From positions 806,001 to 870,000 of the forward strand of contig OZ244807.1 of NCBI GenBank assembly GCA_965220185.1: DNA of 64,000 nt, written 5' to 3'. Under the pieces are notes generated by a model. The model was not told the DNA's origin. It did no database searches and worked only from the letters and a program-made list of their open reading frames with translations. This stretch comes from Azotimanducus sp965220185 (GTDB lineage: Bacteria; Pseudomonadota; Gammaproteobacteria; Pseudomonadales; Azotimanducaceae). The first letter of the stretch is position 1. Each line of letters begins with the position of its first letter. The position numbers and the translations under genes were made by a program. Positions 51,129 to 61,300 of the stretch are shown here, in pieces.

Positions 51129-54100
51129 TTAGGGGTCCCTGACGGTGACTGTGACGCGCGACGAGCAATTGTTTTTGTCGTTGCTCTCAGTCGCAAGCTG
51201 CGTCACGCACGCGCGATAGTAGTAGGTGCCAGCGATATTTGCGGTCAGATCTGCTTCTTGGCGGCTCGATTCTGATGGAGACAGGCTCCCGATGCTGTCC
51301 GCGGTGCCTACCGCAACTGGGTCAGAAAAGTCCGTTTGCCGCGCTTCGTAATAGGTCAGCGTCGCCGCTCCCGCGGTGCCTCGGCCTTGATTGCGGACTG
51401 TTGCGCGGAACTTAAAACGGTCACCGGGCGCCAAGGTCGGGTCATTCACGCTTGGGCTTACCACCACCAAGTCCGGGGCGGGGACTGTGATTTGAAGCGC
51501 GGACGATGAGCAGTTGTTGTCGGTCTTGCTTTCGCCGGCAACCGTGACCACACATGCGTAGTAATAGTACCGGCCGGGCATGTTGTTTGCATTCAAGGTC
51601 ACGTCCACCTCATCTGATTCAGAAGGATCCAAGCCGGTCACCCTCTCTGTGTCAAATCCAGGACTGCAATTAGCTAAAGTCAATGTTGCGGCTTTGCCAT
51701 CAGTTGACGAGCAGAACCTCACCATTGCGCTCTCTGCCGGACCTCGGCCGATATTGCGCACGCGGGCGGTTAAGGTGAAGCTCTCGCCCGCTTGAGGGGT
51801 CGTGTCGTCTGCCGTCGGTCTGGCTACGGTCAAGTCTGGTGCGGGCACCATGACCTTGATCGGCTTCGAGCAGTTGTTGCCTGTGTTGCTCTCGTTTGGA
51901 ATGTTTTTAGGCACGCAGGCGTAGAACCAATATTCTCCGGGGGTGGTCGGGGCAGTCAGGCGACCGGTTTCATCGGATTGCTCATTGATCCTGAGGCTGC
52001 CGACTCGTTCTGTTCCGGGAAGCATCTGTTCATTTATGCGCATTTTATTTGTATCTGATTGATATCGATGAAATGACAATGTCGTCGCTGGCGATTCGAC
52101 GTGGCCGATATTGCGCACCCTGACGGTCAGCCTGAATCGCTCGCCCGCTTCCGGCGTCGGATCATCCAATCTGGGCGAATCAACTATGAGGTCAGGTGCG
52201 CCGACTGTGACCAGCACGCCTTCGGAGCAGTTGTTGGTATTGTCCACATCATTCGCAACTTCTACGCAAGCACCGAAGTAGTAGAAGCGCTGCGTTCGGA
52301 GTTCTGTCGAGGTCAGGGTCAGCCTGATGTCCTCTTCGTCCGACTCGCCTCGATCAAGACTCTTCACGCTCTCCGAACCCACACTATCATCGCCGGTAGT
52401 GATGGTCGCGTCAGTTGATCGGTAGTAGGTGAGCATTGCGGATGGCGCATCGGTGATGCCTTGGTTGCGGATCCTGACGCTCAGTTCGAAACGGTCGCCA
52501 ACCTCAGGGCTCGAATCGTCTACCTTGGCCTGATCGACGATCAGGTCGATGCCGGGCACCGTGACTTTCACGCCGGGGGAGCAATTGTTGATCTCGACGC
52601 AGGCACGATAATACCAAGTGCCAGTGTCTTCTTCGGGCACAGTGTACGTGAAGCGTTTACTTACTGACCTGTTCGCATTTAGCGCGCCGATTTGCCCATC
52701 AGTATAGCCCTCAAGGACTTCATATGAGGAGCCATCCGCGTTTCTAGACTTGTTAAATGTCAGGGTTGTACTGTTAGCTTGTGCGCTGCCAATGTTTCTG
52801 ACCGTTGCTGTCAGCGTAAAACTCTGTTTGGGTCGAGGCCGGCTGTTGCTCACCGACAATGTCACTTGAAGATGGGCGCCGGTGGCGGCGACCTGAATCC
52901 TCGCACCGTTTGAGCATTGGTTGCCTGTGTTGAGCTCATTGACGACAAGGTCAACGCAAGCACCATAATAGTAGGTGCCCGGTGCACTCGGTGCCGTCAG
53001 ATTTGCTGTGATGTCGTCGCTCACCTTCGAATTGTCTATCGCATTCACAACCATGGGAGAGCCAACGGACGTATCGCCCGCCGTGATACGCGAATCGGCG
53101 GATCGATAGAATCTCACCATCGTCGTCGCTGATGAGGGCTGATTGCCGCGGTTGCGCACACGCACTGTAAGGACAAAGGACTCATTAGCGGCAGGTCTAG
53201 ATACGCTGACACGGGCGCTTTCCACGGTGAGATCAGGGCCTTGGGTCGGCACGGGATCGGGTCTCGGCGTCGGGCGCGTGCTGCCGCTGCTTTGGCGCCG
53301 GGTGACGGTGATGCGAATGACCTGGGAGCAGTTGTTGGCTGTATTTTCTTCCCCTTCGACGGGCACCACGCACGCGCCGAAGTAATAGGTGCCGGGCGTT
53401 TCCGGCGCTCTCACGCTGTCGTTCTCAACCCCGTTGCTAGACGGTGCCAATCCCTGCAGCCTATCGTCGCCTCTCTGAGAATCGCCCGGGGTAATCGTTG
53501 CATCGCTCGACTGCACATATCGAACTCTCGTCGAAGGCGACTGCGCTTCACCTTGATTGCGCACAGTAGCCGTCAATCGGAACGAATCGCCAGCTCTCAC
53601 GCTCGATTCGCTCGCACGAATCGACGACACGACTAAATCCGGCCCCGCCGTTCTCGAGCGGACGACCACACGCTGCCCGTCGGAGCAGTTGTTGGTCGTA
53701 TCTTCCTCGCCAGCGACCGTGTCCGCGCACACAAAGTAGTAGTAGGTGCCCTCTGCCGACTCGGCGGTCACCCGAAATTCAACTGCCTGGTTCGCGTCCG
53801 CATCAACACGCCCTGCGTCGCGGCGACCGACGCTCTTGTCGTCGCTCGGGGACAGCGTCATATCTTCGGACACATAGATCTGGGCAGTCGCTTGCGCCAC
53901 GCCCGTACCACCGTCGTTGCGCACCCTTGCGGTGAGCGTGACTGATTGCTCCGGCATGAGGGTTGTATCGCTCGCCTGCAGTGAGGACACCGTCAAATCC
54001 GGCTTGTCGGTTCTTCTCACGGTGATGGTGAAATTCAGGCTCACCTCATCGCCGTCTTCGTCTTCAACGGTATAGGTCATATTGCGTGCGCCGATAGAAG

Positions 54101-55970
54101 TCGGCGCTCCGGTGAGCCGCCGAGACGCTGCGCTAAATCTGAGTCCAGGCACTACAGGCGTGAGGCTGTAGGTGAGTCTACCGTTGCCTCCGATTGCTGC
54201 TGGCAGGGTAAGCGCAGGAATGGCTTGATTGATGATGTAAATCTGGCTATCAATGGAGGCGCTGCCAAACCTTGGCTTGGTATCTGGCGGTGGTGCTTCT
54301 TCGCCCATAAGACGAACTATCCGCCAAGTACCTGGCTCAACGCCGGGCCTCACTCGCAGATCCACAACCTGTCCTCGCCAAGTGCGGTTGGGCACGTTAA
54401 TGCCGCGCTGGGAGGTGATGACCAAGAATGTCACGGCGCTGCCATCGTCGCTCACGGTCAGCGCTTCGGTTGACCCCGGATACACGCAGCTTTGCCCGGC
54501 GCGCAAGGTAAGCTCGAGTGTGCAGGTACCTGCCTCGCCGCCAGTCACGGTGATGCGCAGGCTCATGGTAGCCGTATCGCTGCTTGAATCCGTGGCCGTG
54601 TAGGTCAGGCGATACATGCCAGCCGCCGTCGGCGTTCCGGTGAATTGCCGCGTTGCCGCGTCGAACATGAGGCCAGCCGGCACGTCTTCACTCACGCTGT
54701 AGACCTCCATGCCGCTGCCGCCTATTGCCGCTGGCAGTTGCCATGTCGCGATGGCGCGCCCAAGGGAATAGTTCCTCGACAAGCTGCGACTCGGGAATCG
54801 GAATCCATCTGTCACGATTGGCGAGGTGTCCGCGAGTTCGGCCGACCAACTCCCGCCGTGCCACATGCCGTTTTCCATCTCGCCGCTGTCGCATCTCGTG
54901 GCGTACCAGCCACTGTCGCGGGACGTGAAATGAAGATTCATCGTGCACGAGTTGCCGTCGGCATAGCTGAGGCTGAGTTCGCCGGCATCTTCGCTGCTTC
55001 GCCGGTAGGCGTATATGCCTTTGCGTGCGTTGCCCGTTGCTGCCTGTCGCGTCTCTTCAAAGGCATTTGCTGCCATGATTTCGAACTCGGTTCGCGTACT
55101 TCCCTGGCGGGTGGACAGGGTGCCATCGACAAAGCGATGATGGAATAGGCCGTGATCAAGCGGCGCAAGGCCTTGCTCGCCCGAAGAGGACAAGTTTTCG
55201 AGACGATTGGCGAGCGTGGCGAGATTGACCACTTCAATCGGCTGGTCGGAGGATACCGTCAACCGCCAATCACCCGCGTTCATGCCGAGCTGGCCGGTCA
55301 GGCCAGCCGCGCCGCCTTCAAGTTCAGTTGCGGTGAGCGTGCGTGCGGCGCCAGCGGCCAGCGTGAGCGTCACAGAGGCATTGGTCGCCTGCAATCGAAC
55401 CGTGATTCGCGCGGCTTCTGATCCCGCATTGACCAGCCGAAGGCTGCTTGCCGCCATGCTGCCGCTGCCGGTGGCGTGAAAAATCGGCACTTCGTATTGA
55501 AAGTTGTCTCCGCCGCCGGAATCGGGACGGACATCATCGTGCAGGACGGTCAACACGCCGCTGCTGTCGCGCAAGTACGCCAGCACATCAATGTCGAGTT
55601 CGGTGTCGATTTCGAGCCGAACATGGGCGTTGATGGCACCCACTCCGCCCGTAAGCTGCTTGGCGGTGCTGCCAGAAGCAAGCTCATCGGCGCTTAGCTC
55701 GACCGTGGCATTGCCAGCGAGCGTCAAAGTCGCTTGGTTCGACATCGTGCCCGCATCGTTAATCGCATGGATCGAGACAGTGCCGGACGAGGTTGAATCG
55801 TTGTTGATCCGCAGCATACCTGTCTGGCCGCTGTCCGTTTCGGCAACGAACAGCGGCAGCCGATACGTATCGGGATAAGCAAGAGGCGCACATAGGAATG
55901 CGGCGAGCAAGAACGAAGCCGAGCGCTTTACAAACGGCGACCTCGGACGAGGAATAGAGAGTCGCAACAT
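51129..55970 (-). CDS. Giant secreted CARDB-repeat protein
   Basis: A 1613-residue protein with an N-terminal signal segment (about 1-33, SASFLLAAFLCAPLAYPD). An N-terminal beta-rich region (to about 400) is followed by two putative Ig-like He_PIG modules (TATWQLPAAIGG type and ALTLPAAIGG type). Eight CARDB-type repeats then begin PDLTV, PDLVV or similar, each carrying a YYYxACV cysteine and an NNCS cysteine. The repeats are presumably disulfide-bonded adhesion or spacer modules. The C-terminus ends TVTVRDP with no clear anchor. It could be a surface-layer or host-contact protein. Function is inferred from architecture only. Confidence 0.82.
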   Translation of the reverse strand: MLRLSIPRPRSPFVKRSASFLLAAFLCAPLAYPDTYRLPLFVAETDSGQTGMLRINNDSTSSGTVSIHAINDAGTMSNQATLTLAGNATVELSADELASGSTAKQLTGGVGAINAHVRLEIDTELDIDVLAYLRDSSGVLTVLHDDVRPDSGGGDNFQYEVPIFHATGSGSMAASSLRLVNAGSEAARITVRLQATNASVTLTLAAGAARTLTATELEGGAAGLTGQLGMNAGDWRLTVSSDQPIEVVNLATLANRLENLSSSGEQGLAPLDHGLFHHRFVDGTLSTRQGSTRTEFEIMAANAFEETRQAATGNARKGIYAYRRSSEDAGELSLSYADGNSCTMNLHFTSRDSGWYATRCDSGEMENGMWHGGSWSAELADTSPIVTDGFRFPSRSLSRNYSLGRAIATWQLPAAIGGSGMEVYSVSEDVPAGLMFDAATRQFTGTPTAAGMYRLTYTATDSSSDTATMSLRITVTGGEAGTCTLELTLRAGQSCVYPGSTEALTVSDDGSAVTFLVITSQRGINVPNRTWRGQVVDLRVRPGVEPGTWRIVRLMGEEAPPPDTKPRFGSASIDSQIYIINQAIPALTLPAAIGGNGRLTYSLTPVVPGLRFSAASRRLTGAPTSIGARNMTYTVEDEDGDEVSLNFTITVRRTDKPDLTVSSLQASDTTLMPEQSVTLTARVRNDGGTGVAQATAQIYVSEDMTLSPSDDKSVGRRDAGRVDADANQAVEFRVTAESAEGTYYYFVCADTVAGEEDTTNNCSDGQRVVVRSRTAGPDLVVSSIRASESSVRAGDSFRLTATVRNQGEAQSPSTRVRYVQSSDATITPGDSQRGDDRLQGLAPSSNGVENDSVRAPETPGTYYFGACVVPVEGEENTANNCSQVIRITVTRRQSSGSTRPTPRPDPVPTQGPDLTVESARVSVSRPAANESFVLTVRVRNRGNQPSSATTMVRFYRSADSRITAGDTSVGSPMVVNAIDNSKVSDDITANLTAPSAPGTYYYGACVDLVVNELNTGNQCSNGARIQVAATGAHLQVTLSVSNSRPRPKQSFTLTATVRNIGSAQANSTTLTFNKSRNADGSSYEVLEGYTDGQIGALNANRSVSKRFTYTVPEEDTGTWYYRACVEINNCSPGVKVTVPGIDLIVDQAKVDDSSPEVGDRFELSVRIRNQGITDAPSAMLTYYRSTDATITTGDDSVGSESVKSLDRGESDEEDIRLTLTSTELRTQRFYYFGACVEVANDVDNTNNCSEGVLVTVGAPDLIVDSPRLDDPTPEAGERFRLTVRVRNIGHVESPATTLSFHRYQSDTNKMRINEQMLPGTERVGSLRINEQSDETGRLTAPTTPGEYWFYACVPKNIPNESNTGNNCSKPIKVMVPAPDLTVARPTADDTTPQAGESFTLTARVRNIGRGPAESAMVRFCSSTDGKAATLTLANCSPGFDTERVTGLDPSESDEVDVTLNANNMPGRYYYYACVVTVAGESKTDNNCSSSALQITVPAPDLVVVSPSVNDPTLAPGDRFKFRATVRNQGRGTAGAATLTYYEARQTDFSDPVAVGTADSIGSLSPSESSRQEADLTANIAGTYYYRACVTQLATESNDKNNCSSRVTVTVRDP

Positions 55971-56208
55971 GAGAGAATTCCAGAGCGTTGGCGTAGTTTA
56001 CTTGCTTTTGCGATTATTCTCAAAGTCAGGCATGAGAAGTGTTGGAAACACTGGCGAGATTCGCTGTTTGGGATGGCCTTGATGAGCGGGTGTCACGTGT
56101 GCGCGGGCATGGAAATCTAAACCGCGTGCTCGGCGGCTTCACGCACGGCTGTGCGCAATCTCGATTCGCTCTCCAAGACTCTTTGCCTCGCCTGACCGGG
56201 GTTCGTCC

Positions 56209-56832
56209 GCTTGAGAGCTCGTTGAGGCTTTCGTTCGGGTCGTAGAGGATCTTACTATTTCGTCCGACCGTGGACACCCAGTTGTTCACGACCTCATGGT
56301 CTAAATTGACAAAGTTTTTCGTGCTCAACAGTTCGACTTTCTGCACGACGGCCTCGCCGATAATCAACGGGTCGCCGTGACCCTTTCGGCCCCACATGTC
56401 TATATCGAACACGTGGTCTGGCAACTGATGCGCAATCCAAGCCGCCTCAGTGATCTGCTCCTGACTTAAGGCGACCTCGCAGTAGTTGGTCTCTGGACTC
56501 GCCATTTCTGACAAAAGCCAGTTGCGAGCCGCATCTGTGACAGCGGCTCTATTTTGAAGCTGCGGCGGAGCGCGCTCGCCGCGGAGAACTGACCGACTAC
56601 GAACTGTCGCTCGCGGAGCGCAAGCGCGAAAAGCAAGCGAATCGTTCGAGGTCTGAGTTTGATGAACCGGAGTTCTAGGAGCCTTATTCCAATAGCACAC
56701 TGCGCAAATGTAGCTGTTGCTCAAGCGCTCTTCGGGTGCCATGCAGCACATGAGGATGCCGGCGACGGAAGCTTGCAGATTGCCATTCCGCCGCACAAGG
56801 ATTCTGCGCTTTAGAAGCGCGGAGGCGTCGTC
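56209..56832 (-). pseudogene. Fragments of AlbA_2/AAA_4-like and unknown genes
   Basis: One open frame (56026-57264) covers unlike pieces, so it is a chance fusion of remnants. Near 56692-56832 the translation reads LLKRRILVRRNG and ASVAGILMCCMAPEERLS, resembling the C-terminal part of schlafen/AlbA_2-type ATPases. Near 56209-56550 it reads EQITEAAWIAHQLPDHVF and KVELLSTKNFVN, with a clear domain character but no family I can name. Between them the sequence looks non-coding. The region is best seen as decayed accessory genes. Confidence 0.5.
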
Positions 56833-57303
56833 TTCATGCACAAACTTCAGGCACAGGTCCTGGCTCAGGGAGTCTTCGCCCGCATGGTGAACCGCCTGTT
56901 CGTCAAACTGGATTATTCGCGCTTGGGAACGCGCCTGACCACGCGCGACCTTCAAGCAATGGACATACTCGGAATCGCCATTCACGACAATGTTCGCGTT
57001 ATGCGTCACCACAATCATCTGGAGCACCTTCTTGAATGCCTTGATGGCACGAACAATGAGGTTGTATATGAGCTCGTTGTCAAGGCCTCGCGTTGCCTGC
57101 GGCATTCCTTTTCTTTGTCCGCGAACTGGCGACGGAGTACCTCGACCTGCTCTCTTAGCGTTGCGATGTCCTGAATCTCCTGCTCCGTCGTCGCGAGCCT
57201 TCGCAGCAGGTCTTCGTATGATTGCGGATCGAGTCCCTTGCTTCCAAATCGGTGCGCACGGCATCCCACCAAGAACCGGATGCGGAACGCGGATCCGACT
57301 CTA

Positions 57304-57442
57304 GGGAAGGTCTGATTAAGTCTGCAAAGCTCAGAGGCCATCAGGCGTGTGTTGGCAAGGAGACGTGCGCAGCGTGGCAGGCCCCACGTCATGAGGAATG
57401 ACGCAGCGAAGCGCTGAGCGCAGTAGACTTGATCAGACCTTC
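57304..57442. mobile_element. Hairpin-rich MITE-like element, copy B (139 bp)
   Basis: Bounded by CTA duplications (57301-57303 and 57443-57445). Ends GGGAAGGTCTGATTAAGTC and GACTTGATCAGACCTTC form a long imperfect terminal inverted repeat. Internal pairs include GCTCAG/CTGAGC and GTCAT/ATGAC. It has no coding capacity. Ends and target duplication match copy A at 28878-29030; the middle differs. Confidence 0.72.
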
Positions 57443-57556
57443 CTAACAGCTTCTCGACTGCCCGGGAGACGATGCCCCGTATTTTGTGAATGTCGCTCAA
57501 CGCAGCCTGTTCGTATGCCTTTAGGTCATCAAGAATGCCGGAGTGCTGACGGAACA

Positions 57557-57578
57557 AATCCTGCTTGAATCCTGCTTG
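57557..57578. repeat. 11-bp tandem duplication causing frameshift
   Basis: AATCCTGCTTG occurs twice in direct tandem (57557-57567, 57568-57578). On the minus strand, removing one copy joins VFIKQD to LFRQHSG in a single frame. This appears to be a frameshift lesion in the ATPase remnant. Confidence 0.8.
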
Positions 57579-57704
57579 ATGAATACAGGTTCGATGTCGT
57601 CGAGCTTCGATTCAAGCTCTCTGAAGACACCCTTCCAATATTCGGAGACATTCCGGATTTCTTGAATTTGCTGCTGCCTCAGGCGATGGAGTTGCAACGC
57701 TTCC

Positions 57705-58220
57705 TTATGCCCAGATGATTGTATTTGACGAATCTGCCGGTTCAGGTCGTTGAGTGTCCCGGCGAGCTCCTACGGACACGCGAATCAATTCTGGCGAGAA
57801 GGACGTGTCCGCATAGACAACTTTTCGCTTCAAAGCTGAACGGAGTTCTTCGCGAAGTCTCGGACTCTCGATGCCAAATTCCAGCTTGTCTCCATCTTTC
57901 ACAAACTTGGCACTTCGCAGAGCGGGCACGAGTTCGTGTTGTAGCCAGCCTTCGCCGTCTTCGCGCAGTTGCCATTGGAACAGCAGGTTGCGCGCTTTCG
58001 CAGGCGTGACCTTGAGGTCGCGCGCGATCTCAAAGACCTGCGACTCCGGATCGATGGCGCCAGCTTCAATCAGCAGCGCGAACACGAGGTTGTCCACCTC
58101 AGTCTTCGAGATTGCGCCGAACGCTGGCATCGTGAAGCCTTGCAGAAAGTTGACGGCAAATTTCTTGGACTTCTTAGGATCTTCGAAGACCTTGATGAGC
58201 TTGACGATGTGGTTGTTCAT
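57705..58220 (-). CDS. Unknown protein, probably 3'-truncated
   Basis: A 171-residue product from ATG 58220 (MNNHIVKLIKVFED). The first about 145 residues look like a folded alpha-rich domain (EVDNLVFALLIEAGAID, FEIARDLKVTPAKARNLLFQW) that may contain a winged-helix-like unit. The last about 25 residues change character and the true frame appears to continue into the ATPase remnant after an indel near 57770. I do not recognise the family. It could have been the partner of the decayed ATPase in a two-gene system. The 58246-58269 hairpin lies just upstream. Confidence 0.55.
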   Translation of the reverse strand: MNNHIVKLIKVFEDPKKSKKFAVNFLQGFTMPAFGAISKTEVDNLVFALLIEAGAIDPESQVFEIARDLKVTPAKARNLLFQWQLREDGEGWLQHELVPALRSAKFVKDGDKLEFGIESPRLREELRSALKRKVVYADTSFSPELIRVSVGARRDTQRPEPADSSNTIIWA

Positions 58221-58245
58221 TGAATCGGCTTGTAGGTAGCAAATA

Positions 58246-58269
58246 AATGCCCCGCGCGAGCGGGGCATT
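58246..58269 (-). terminator. Probable intrinsic terminator after cadherin-like gene
   Basis: AATGCCCCGC (58246-58255), loop GCGA, and GCGGGGCATT (58260-58269) form a perfect 10-bp, GC-rich stem. On the minus strand it is followed by TTATTTG, a short T-rich tail. It lies 64-87 bp downstream of the cadherin-like gene's stop and upstream of the next minus-strand gene. Confidence 0.6.
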
Positions 58270-58283
58270 CAAGTGGACGATGC

Positions 58284-58305
58284 GGCGCTCCATCCATGGA
58301 GCGCC
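58284..58305. other. Perfect 10-bp hairpin
   Basis: GGCGCTCCAT (58284-58293) and ATGGAGCGCC (58296-58305) are separated by CC. No T-run follows on either strand. It sits between the cadherin stop and the terminator hairpin and may stabilise the mRNA end or be part of a repeat. Confidence 0.5.
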
Positions 58306-58332
58306 AGCCCGTTGGCGACCTCTTCCCCTCGT

Positions 58333-61300
58333 CTAGAAGAGGCCGTCATCCAAAGTGGACATCATCATGGCGTCCATGGATTGATTTGCGCCGCCGTCGG
58401 TGTCACCGTCGCCATCGTCGTTGTCAATGCGCTCGTCCGGATCCGCATCGCCCTCGTTGTCCTGGAGGCCAGGGACGTTGGTGGGACTTGGCGCTTCAAT
58501 GTCGTCCGATGTATCGTTGGTGACTGTGACGGTAAGCGTGATCGGCCCGCCTGTCGCGGCCGTTGTCGGCGTGCTCAGGCCATCGCCGCTCTCGTCGGTG
58601 GCCGTCAGGGTCAGCACGATGTTCGGGTTCCCGTCGGCGCTCTCCGCCTCGTAGTCGAGCTTCACGCCCGGCTTCAGGCGAAGCTCCCAGGTGCTGCCGT
58701 CGCCGTCGCCATCCCGGGAAGTCGGGAGGCCGGTGTAGCCGGTGTGCTTGATCATGAACCGGTCGTCGTCCAAGACCATGACTTTGTGCGTTCCGAACTT
58801 GTGCGTGCGCAGGTTCTCGTCCTGAACATTCAGATGCGCAATCAATAAGCCGGCAGGCTCGGAGGCCATGGCGGTTCCACGAAGCTCAGGCACAGTCACT
58901 GATGTGGTGCCCTCCGCTACGCTGCCGAGACCATCGGCGGCAGCCGCAAACCAGATGTCGGTGGGGGCGACATTGATGCGGACGTTCACCGTCGGGTCCT
59001 CGGCGCTGTCATTGCCGCCATCAGCGGGGGTGTCGTTGGCGTTGATGCTCAGGCTGAGGACATTGCCCATGCCGTCCGTGCCCGTGCCGTCGTGGCCGCG
59101 GTACACGTCGCTGTTGAAGGTGAGCTCCCCCGTGCGCGCGTCAAACGTCAGCACGCCGCCAGCCGACTCATCAAACACCAGCAGGCCGCCGGCGCCGCCG
59201 TGTCCATTGTTGGCGCCCAGGTTCGAATTACTCACAGCCGTGGCGGTGAAGTACAGGCGCGCGCTGTCGGGATCCTGGAAGAGGATCCTGAGATCGACCG
59301 TCTCCGTCAGCGACAGGTTGTGCCCGGCGGCATCACCTGGTTGATCGCCGTTGAGGTCAGGCCCGTGCCCAGTGCCCGTGACGGTGGCTTCGATGTCGTA
59401 GTCCTTCAGCCTAACCGGCACGGCACCTGTGCCTGATATGGTGCCGCCAACGGACTGGTTCTGGGCAGCGGGGGCGACGATTGCTGTCACGCCATTCGTG
59501 CCTTCGTAGGAGACCACCGCGCGCAGCGTCTGCCCGGCGTTCGCCTGCGTGAGGGCGAGGCTGCTGCCGGTGGCGCCCGCAAGGTCGACCCAGTTGGTGG
59601 TGCTGCCGTCGGTTGTCCGCACCTGCACCTGCCACTGCACAGATACAGTGGCACCGGGCGCATTCACGGTGAGCGTGCCGCCCGGGAAGGCGCTGCCGCT
59701 GATCGTGGGCGCGGGAGTTGGCTGCACAGGGGTTCCTGACGGTCCGTTATTTATGTTTGAAACCCGAACCGCACCGCTGTAGATGCTCTCCATCTCCGTG
59801 CCAGCGCCGGCGTCGTCGTCCGGGTCGTAGAATGCGACTGCTCGGTAGTACTTGCCGTTGCCGATGCCGCCGCCGGCAAGCGTCAGCGTGCCGCCGGTTA
59901 CGTCGCCGTTGTCGGACACAACACCCGCAGCCGACGTCACGTCAGTCCATCCGCCGCGGCCGTTGTCGGACACCTGCCAAGTGATGGTCACGTCATCGTC
60001 TGCCACCGCGCCTCCGAGATCCGCGTCCGTGAAGCTCAAACCGCTGCCAGCAACCGTCAAGGCGTTGTTGTCGGCGAGGATAGTGATGCTTCCAGTAGGC
60101 GCGTCGGGCGTGTTGCTCACCATCCGGGAGGTGGTCGCCAGATTACCCTGGATCCCAGCGGCGTCGTTATCCAAGTCGGTCGACGGCTCGAAGCGGACTA
60201 TCTGGCCGTCGACGACCTCGTAGTATTTCACTCTCGCCGTGACGTAGTTGCCGACATCCGTTTGTTTCAGGCGGTAGGTGCTGCTGGTGCCCTCAGTGAT
60301 CTGCATATCTGTGTCTTCGACAACCGCGTCGGCAGAGCGCCACCACTCGTACAGCACCAGCACGGGCTCCGCGTCGCCGCGGAGGTCGGGGTCCTTGTCG
60401 TCGTTGAAGGTGGCGCGCAGGGTCGCGTCCTCCCGGGCGCTGCCGCTGATCTCGACGGCGTCGGCGGAAGGGAACAGGTTCTCGTCGGTGGGCGTGATCG
60501 TGTAGGTCTTGGTGCCCGTTCCGCCGTCCTTGTCGGTGGCGGTGAGCGTGAAGCTGCCCTTCTCGCCCTGGCCGTTGTTGCCGCCGGTGCGGTCGAGCTC
60601 GATGATCACCACCTGCTCGCCGTCGTCGGGCGCGTTTTCGTCGGTGCCAATGACCACGGCGGTCTGATCATCGGTGCGGTCGTCGTCGAGATCGGCCACG
60701 TTCCATCCCACATCGTCGTCGGTGCCCGAGTCGCCGTCCCGGCCGTCCTTGATGTCGCCCCACTCGGCCGGGCCGTGCAGGATCTTGATCCAGCCGCCGG
60801 ACGCCGAGGCGCCGAAGGTCAGGTCGTCCGGATCGTCCTCGGCGTCGCTCCAGATGTCCTCCAGCTTGATGTAGAGGATTTCCTTCAAGGGCTCGGACTG
60901 TCGGACGACGTTACTTCTGTCTCCGTAGACCCCACCACCGGCGACAGGAAGGGCAGCAGGCGCCGTCGGCAGGTCGTTCGCGTCCTCGATGTCGATGTCG
61001 ATGTCTTCCGTGACCGTATCCTGCCCGTCGCTGGCCGTGACCGTCACCGTGATCTCATCGACCCCGGTGCCCGTAGCGGGATCGGGGTTCAAAATGGCGG
61101 TCGTGTCAACGCGCGGACTCGAGTTCGTGTCGCGGACCCACAACTCGTAGGTCCAGGTGTCGCCGTTCTTGACGGGTTCGGACAGGCGGAACGCCGCTGC
61201 GTAACCTGCACTCTGGCTAAAGTCGTCCCCGGACTGATTTAGCGGGTCACTGCCGTTGTCCGCGTTCACCACGGCCGTGATCCGGACCGAGTCCAGGGCG

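Larger units (their letters stand above)
56935..57780 (-). pseudogene. SMC/ABC-type ATPase remnant with frameshifts
   Basis: Read on the minus strand in changing frames, the segment shows a coil (LAGTLNDLNRQIRQIQ, then YWKGVFRELESKLDD), LFRQHSGILDDLKAYEQ, LRRLATTEQEIQDIATLREQ, and finally LDNELIYNLIVRAIKAF and MIVVTHNANIVVNGD. The last part is the ATPase D-loop and H-loop region. At least three frame breaks are visible: an 11-bp duplication at 57557-57578, the hairpin element at 57304-57442, and single-base shifts near 57235 and 57090. The ABC core with long coils resembles TrlF/RecN-like defence ATPases. It cannot be functional as read. Confidence 0.6.

Noticed and set aside
51129..55970. 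Regular repeats considered as a CRISPR-like array
   Set aside because: The period is several hundred bases and the units encode conserved protein modules in one open frame. There are no short identical repeats with unique spacers.
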